From Euptelea pleiosperma (taxonomy: Eukaryota; Streptophyta; Magnoliopsida; Ranunculales; Eupteleaceae), in assembly GCA_035048495.1 (NCBI GenBank), contig CM068546.1, positions 10,218,435-10,282,434 on the forward strand: a stretch of 64,000 nucleotides of DNA, read 5' to 3'. The translations under genes were made by a program, and so were the position numbers. The notes beneath the pieces were generated by a model, which was given only the letters and a program-made list of their open reading frames with translations, ran no database searches and was not told where the DNA came from. How positions within the stretch are numbered: the stretch's first letter is position 1; each line of letters opens with the position of its first letter. Below, in pieces: positions 57,894-64,000 of the stretch.

Positions 57894-58608
57894 TGTGATA
57901 TTGTAGAGATGGGAGATTGGAGAGAAGAGAGGAGAGAAAGAGAAACAAACTAGAGAGGTTCGGGCTCCTCTATTATGTTTATATATATTGTTCTCTTGTG
58001 AGGCCCACTTACATAATAGAACTTAAGTAAAATGTGGGCCCACACACTAAACATAACATAAGAAAGTCATAACATAAAGAATAAAGAAAACAAAAACTGT
58101 CACACTCCCCCTCAAGTTGGAGCATACAGATCATACATGCCTATCTTGATACACAGACAAAAAAGAACTCGAAGATAAAGCCTTAGTAGAGATGTCACCC
58201 AACTGATTCTCACACTAGATTTAGGGTGTAACGATATACTTGCTCAAGACCATATCTCTTATAAAATGACAGCCAACCTCAATAAAGAAAAAAAATCTAG
58301 GTTTTTTTCTCACAACCTTAGAACTAACTTGTCACCCAGAAAAGAGAAAGGAGAAAATAAAAGATGAAGAAGGAAGAAGAAGAGAGTAGGGTTTTTTCAA
58401 GGATCATAAATGCTTTTATACCATGTGAAATTGTAGAGATGGGTGATTGGAGAAGATAGGGAGAAACGAACCAGAGAGGTTCGGCCTCCTCTATTATGTT
58501 AATGTATATTGTTCTCTTGTAAGGCCCACTTACATAATAGAACATAACTGAACTGTGGGCCCACGCACTAACATAACATTAAGACTAAAGAAAACAAGAA
58601 CTCTAACA
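57894..58608 (-). mobile_element. Small Copia deletion derivative with both LTRs
   Basis: Minus strand: 5' LTR 58608-58424 (TGTTAGAG ... TTTCACA), then TGGTAT at the primer site; 3' LTR 58102-57894 (TGACAG ... ATCACA), preceded by the purine tract TTGAGGGGGAGTG. The flanks ATGTC and ATGTT match at 4 of 5. The 321-bp interior keeps only the end of the RNase H region (EVGCHFIRDMVLSKYIV, NQLGDISTKAL). It is TRIM-sized but clearly derived from a Copia polyprotein. Confidence 0.85.
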
Positions 58609-58613
58609 ATGTC

Positions 58614-60155
58614 AACATTTGTTTCTCTGGATGTAAAATACTATTTTACTTCAACCTTGATATAACACTAGTTGCTATAGCCAACTGCCAACATCATAAG
58701 GATCAGGTACCAACATAGTTGATCAATCTTTAAAATATCTGGCTTGCCACTAAATCCATGTTACGCATAAAAATTTTTGCAGGTCAATAACATGGCAAGG
58801 CAATCTTAGCAAAATCAAATACCGCTCAAAAAAAAAACCTTACATACTGGAGAACGTTAAAAACCTATATAAATGCTTTGAAACCCCTTGAACTGACTTC
58901 AGCGTCTGTTTGCTGGATGAGTTTCATTGCTATCAGGGGAGCTTTCAAACGGTGGTATTTTTTACAATATTTAGTCACTTACTGATATTTGAATAATAAA
59001 AACTATCCACGAGCCTGATGTTCTTACGAATGACAATGAGTTTTTAGGTTATTTTAGAATTTAGACCTTTTATGGTTTAGTTTGGAAACTATGAGTTCAT
59101 TGAGTTGCTAAAACAGTGTTGGAAGTTCGTGATGTAAGCTTTTCAACAAACTCAGATAGAAAACAGAGAGTTCACTAATACGTTATATGGATTTTTGTAA
59201 GTGCAAAGAAAAAGAGAGAAAAATCTTCGGAAGCATTTGACCTGTTTGATTTTTTAGTGGAGCTAAATTCTAAGAGTGATGACTGGCATAAGTTATCTAC
59301 ACAGCAGCTCTAGTGAGAGAGAGAGAGTGCTTGTTCATTTGGAAGGGAGAGGGAGGGGGACGGAGAGGGAGGTTATTAATGGGCTGGGATGTCATGATAG
59401 GCTTAGGCCCAACCTGCTATATACTGAGCTTGGACTTATGCCTGGCAGGTCAGGCCTGGGCTTAAATTTAAGGCCTACTGGATAAATAGGCCAGGCTTAA
59501 GCTTAACTTTTAACAAAAATAAGCTCGGGCCCGGCCAATAATGTCACAACTCATTGTACCTATTCTTGGACCTGACTTGTTTAGACCCGTCACGGCTACG
59601 GTGGGCTCGTGCCTAGCTACTTATGATTAAGTTTGGGTTTGGGCAGAGCTTTGCCCGGCCCGAACATAACCCATTAACACCCTTAGGGAGAGATCCTAAC
59701 TTAGGGAATGTTTGAACTTCATGGTTGGTAAATGGTGGCCATAGCTTACCTAGATGTTTGGCAAACTGTGGATTTCAAAAGGAAGGTGGACATAAAAATT
59801 ATTACTGAACAGTGAACACTTCTTTGTCTTGTCTATAATATACTTATTGGTAATCTATGCTGATACACTATACAATGTACACGGTCCTTTCTTAAATGTT
59901 CACTGATAATTATTGTCAAATCACTGGCACACAACAGAATACAGAATATGAATTAGTTTTTGGTTAAGTACTTGGTCCATTAGAGCATCCAGAGATGGCA
60001 CTTTGCTCAACATGCTCCATAACAGATATGGTGGTTTGTTTTTTTTCTCTATTTTTTCAATTGTTTCCAATTTTGACTTGTTTTTTAAGCTGAAGTAGAC
60101 TGAGAAGCAACCAAACTAATATATTTAATGAAGAAAAAGTTAGCAGATTTCACCA
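58614..60155. other. Intergenic; one word-tiled element at 59367-59684
   Basis: 59367-59684 has ends GAGGTTATTAATGGG and CCATTAACACCC and an interior of GGCCTG, GGCTTA, GGCCCG and CAGGCC words. The remaining sequence shows no gene. A short (GA)n run lies near 59310. Confidence 0.5.
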
Positions 60156-63100
60156 TTATTCTCTTCTGGAGGACTCCTGAAAAAACTTTTCTATTTCTTC
60201 CAACAATCTCTTATTCCCAGTTTGGACTCCCCTGGAAGCCATACTTGTAGCTGAGTCAGATGATACAAGGAAAATGAGCAACCTACATACCTTGTTTAAA
60301 TCATCCGGAATGACAATCACCTTCTCAAGATGCTCTTCTGTGTTTTTCTCTTGAGAACTGTCTGTGTACGCATGTTTTCTGCATGCCTGCAATATTGTGG
60401 AGAAAATGAATTTGGATATCCATTATGTTCACATCACCTTTATTTTCAGCATATTAACTGTAGCTTCTGGTGACATTTTGGATCATCGCATCAAAAAGAT
60501 GAAAGGCTAGTCTATTTTATAAGAAAGAAATATAAAAGCTAAGCACAAAAGATCATAGTCATAGAGATGCAAATTGGGGAAACATATGCCCAAAATAGAA
60601 ATGACCTAATAGAGTAAAAGATGAAACAGACCCAAGAATCCTCACCTGGAACACACGGTTTAGACCTGCGATCTGCTCTTCCTTAAGATAGTCGGAGATC
60701 AGAAGCTCTCGAAATAACTGTGCCATCTCTGCACTCACATTACTGGCTGAAAGGTTTTTAACTATGCCAGAGATGCAGGAACCATCAAACACAGATCTCA
60801 TCCACCCAGGGACTGGGTCCAGTCTTAGTAATGCAACTGCTACATGGGTTGCAGCCTTGTGCTGATTTGTGAATGATCTCGATGCCAAACCTGGAGCTGC
60901 CAAAGAGAACGCCAGCTCCTCCACAACTAGCCTGCACCACTTACCATCTCCGATCGCTCTCATCTTCTGCATGCCCAGCTTCTCCCACCCCAGAATTGTG
61001 GATAAACAGAGACCGCAGTTTATGGCTACTCTGATATCACTGTCAAATACTAGGCCTTCCAGTACAGCTATCCCAGACTTTAGGTAGCTGACAGAGCATT
61101 TTAGCTCATCATGTTTTCTATTTCTCTGATCTGAGATTCTGGTAAGCAACTCCAACAAGCAATATGAAGCAACTAGCTTGACCGGGGGAGAACCGAAATG
61201 CATTAGCCTGCATAAATCGTGGTAGCGAATGCAGATCACAGAAAGTGGCTGCGTCCCATTGGATGGCTGTAGGAAATAATGCCAGTCCAATGTCTCTGGT
61301 AGAACAGCATGCAGACTGAGGTGAAAGAAGTGTTAGCTATCAGAATAACTAGTTACAATTCAGGGTTATCAAAGGGTAAGCCACTGACCTTCTCAAAGAG
61401 AAAAAATATAGTAAAAGCACAAAAATCAGGGTTTCTCCAGTGCTTGTTTCCTCATCGTGGTCAATTAAAGCTGGACCCTTTGAACAGGCTGTATGGATTA
61501 TTTTGTTAATTGCAGAGACCAAGGAGGGATTCAGAAGTATTGCTTTTGAAGCTTCTATCAGTGCTTTGTTGATGGAGTGGTGCAGGATTAAGGAAAGAAT
61601 GCCAATCACTAGGAGCCCTTCTTGGTTGCAAGTATCTGCAACCATTGTAGGGATTGAGACTTCCAGCAACTACAAAGGATATGGATGATCCAATTAGTTT
61701 CATGAAATTGCTACCAAAGTGGACTGAAAACAGATTTGAGTCAATTACCTTCATGGTCACAGGAAGCCAAGCTTCATTATCAAAGAGTGCTTCAGGCTGT
61801 GCTGAGCGTAAAACGTTGAAAGTCAGAAGTGAGTAGGTCGTGCAGATCCGGGATGAAGAAGAATAGCTCGAATAATAGTACAAACTGTGGATTGCATTGC
61901 CAATGCCATGCAAGCATAATTGGTCTGAAGCAGCTGGAAAGATGTTGAGGATTACTGCCATGAGATTCACCACCAAAGTGATGTCCTCCTCTTGGCCTTC
62001 TTCGTCTTGGAGCTGCTGCAGTAAAGATACCAGAAGTGTTGCTCCAAAGTTATCTCCGGTTGCAACCAACTCTGCAATTGCATGTATGTCTATCATATGA
62101 TTGTTATTTCCATGTACAATGATATGGGTCCCATTTGTGCTCTTCAACCTGCAGAAGTTCAGTATCTGGTTGGACAAGGCCCTGCTGATCTTCTCTTGTT
62201 GAAACAACCATTTCAGTGCCACTGGGTGAATTCTTGCGGAAAGCAAATTCCACTCTTTTTCGACTACTAGATGGAACAGGAGCTTTTCAGCCTCTGGACT
62301 ATAGGGGATCTGGTAGCTCATCTTGGCTGCACCCCTAAATAGGCCATATAGATGCACCAATTGCATCAACGTCATGGAATCAGCAACCTCACATAGGAAA
62401 TTGCTACTGTTGACAAGAATATATTGCTCTAAAGAAGCCAACATCTGCTTATCTTCTGCAAGACTGGGGGAGGAATTAGAACTTTAAAGAATGTATTGCA
62501 ATAATTATTAAAGAACCTAATAGAGCAAGCAGAGCATAATAAGGTTTCTAAGAGTTCCAGTACCTTTCATCATATAAAGAGCTTGTATATAGTATCAGCA
62601 GAACTGCAGATTGACAGGAAATCAAGTCCAAATCATGGGAGCTCTTCTGCCCAAGCAGAAATAGCAAATCAAGAGGATCGGACGGGAGATACAGAGCCGC
62701 ATCTCTGATGGGCTGCCCAGAGTCATGCTCTAAAACTCCATCCACAACTGAACTGAGCATCAGATACACTCTCCATTTCATCTTCTCTGTTGGAAATAAT
62801 CCTAAGCATCCAAAGGACAAGCTGAACCAAGAGGAAGAAGCCAGAGTCTCTGCAAACTTCCTGGCATGGACATCAAATCCCTGAAGTAGTATTGAATGAA
62901 ATGTCTCAAGTATTCCCAGGATGTTTTCCTCCTCTATTTCATCGACCACCCTTTTAAACCAAGGTAATAAATGAGTTCCACATACTTCTATAAGACTGCT
63001 CAATTCCATATTGTTTGACTTTGTGTTGGAGTTCTCTTCGTGAATGTATATGTATGCTTCTTTCAAAAGGTATAACGAGTACAAAAGAAGGTTTGGAGAT

Positions 63101-63538
63101 TCTGAGGGGCCACAAAGACAAGATAAGACTGCATATCTTGATGCTTCTTGAACTGATGCTGGTAGAGCTGGGATCCCACAAGAAGATGGAGATTTCAGGA
63201 CAGCTACAAAGATTGAGCAGGCCATGGTGAAGGCTTCTGGAAGCATGCCCATCTCGCCACTGGTATGTCTTCTAAACATCCCTGCCAAGACCACAGCCAA
63301 CTCTTCTACTTGAGACCTTGATACTATTCCAGGGCAGTTGGATATGCAGCTCAAAGTAAGCTTTAATGCATGAGATTGAGCTGGATGAAAAGGCACTTCA
63401 GCTACGTAACGCAGAACAGGAACCAGAGTCGAGAACCCAATAGCAAGCCTTTGGCAGAAGGCTTGCTCAGCTGCTGATAAAAGAACCAGAACCCTGAGGC
63501 AGGAACTGACCGGAGAATCCTTATGACCTGCCCATTTA
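60156..63538 (-). CDS. PRD1: PRD1-like meiotic double-strand-break protein, C-terminal part
   Basis: Five exons, minus strand: 63538-62564, 62463-61749, 61669-61389, 61315-60646 and 60386-60156, all GT-AG and phase-consistent, giving about 955 residues to the stop. Exon 1 here begins in phase behind an acceptor (TTGTCAG|T), so upstream exons lie past 64000. Seen: a helical, Leu-rich, repeat-like protein without catalytic motifs (SLAEDKQMLASLEQYILVN, QIPYSPEAEKLLFHLVVEKEW, LLTRISDQRNRKHDELKCS, C-terminus EEIEKFFQESSRRE). This resembles plant PUTATIVE RECOMBINATION INITIATION DEFECT 1 (about 1300 residues), related to animal MEI1. Known: PRD1 is needed for SPO11-dependent meiotic break formation and is reported to bind SPO11-1, MTOPVIB, PRD3 and DFO. 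The identification is by recollection of family sequence. Confidence 0.75.
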
Positions 63539-64000
63539 CTGACAATTTCAGTAGTCTATGGCTGAAGAGTTTGCCGAGTAAAAAAGAATGACCTCTAGTG
63601 TTTTAAATTCTACCAAAATTTTCAAGAAAATCTATAATCAAAAGGATGAGCTTTAGAGTTTTAAATTCTTCCAAAATTATTGAGAAAATCTGAAGGTAGA
63701 AAATAGGCATGCATGGGGCCACTAGTCACGTATACCAAAACTTGCTCTTATTGGATGTTCGTAACCATCAAATCTAGTTCATTCTTTTGGGCAGTTAAAA
63801 AAGTTACGGAGTAACAGTCCAGAAAGAAAGGTAGGTTTGTTGGTTAGGATAATCTGATTGGGTCAATTGGATGAGGGTTGACCCATCAAATGGTGTGTCC
63901 CCAATCCTTGAAGGCATCATCTCTAATGTTAACTGTACTTAAAAAGTCTACCCTAATACCTTGTGTTTCCTTATTATAGTGCAAGCTTACTTACCTGACA
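63539..64000. other. Intron or upstream region of the PRD1-like gene
   Basis: No exon was recognised. A duplicated phrase AGTNTTTTAAATTCTNCCAAAA occurs at 63597 and 63657. It is presumably intron sequence leading to exons outside the window. Confidence 0.45.

Noticed and set aside
60240..60290. Possible intron in the last PRD1-like exon (GTATGT ... CAG)
   Set aside because: It would be about 40 nt, below the usual plant minimum, and the frame stays open through it.

Overview
This window is nuclear DNA of a flowering plant. Its genes have many GT-AG introns (one about 10 kb long), the gene families are plant-specific or plant-typical, and most of the sequence is nested transposable elements. 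I cannot name the species; the long, element-filled introns fit a woody, early-branching angiosperm, but that is a guess.

Four protein-coding loci are supported. (1) 6777-8078, minus: the first six coding exons of a LEUNIG/LEUNIG_HOMOLOG-like co-repressor, with an in-frame stop in exon 6 and no WD40 exons visible downstream. (2) 35153-48932, plus: a five-exon gene for a 1061-residue protein with one N-terminal C2H2 finger and a long acidic Ser/Thr-rich body; intron 3 is 10.2 kb and full of transposons. (3) 55434-57167, plus: a two-exon, 510-residue PPR protein resembling At4g14190. (4) 60156-63538, minus: the last five exons of a PRD1-like (MEI1-related) meiotic double-strand-break protein, whose 5' part lies beyond the right edge. 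These four do not form a pathway and look like unrelated neighbours.

Layout. 0-6.3 kb: a solo LTR, foldback elements and LINE tails. 6.8-8.5 kb: LEUNIG-like locus. 8.6-34.7 kb: a dense nest of foldback MITEs, a Copia fragment, a CACTA end, a 2.35-kb Helitron, a second solo LTR inside a LINE, and a twin-primed LINE. 35-49 kb: the zinc-finger gene, whose large intron holds a Copia remnant, an RTE tail and a degenerate LINE. 49-55 kb: a chromovirus remnant and MITEs. 55-64 kb: the PPR gene, a small Copia deletion derivative and the PRD1-like gene.

The most unusual pattern is a set of small elements that share related ends (CAAGGTTTAAAA, CATGGTTTTAAAA or CATAGTCACAAA) and 9-bp target duplications. 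The interior of each is tiled with a different short, often palindromic 'word' (for example CCGTTTAAACGG, CCGATTAATCGG, CGAAAC, GAGGCTTA). Two solo LTRs of one family likewise carry arrays of the palindrome CCAATCGATTGG just upstream of their TATA boxes. A foldback MITE family spreads CACGTG (G-box) palindromes, and one copy ends about 54 bp upstream of the TATA box of the PPR gene.
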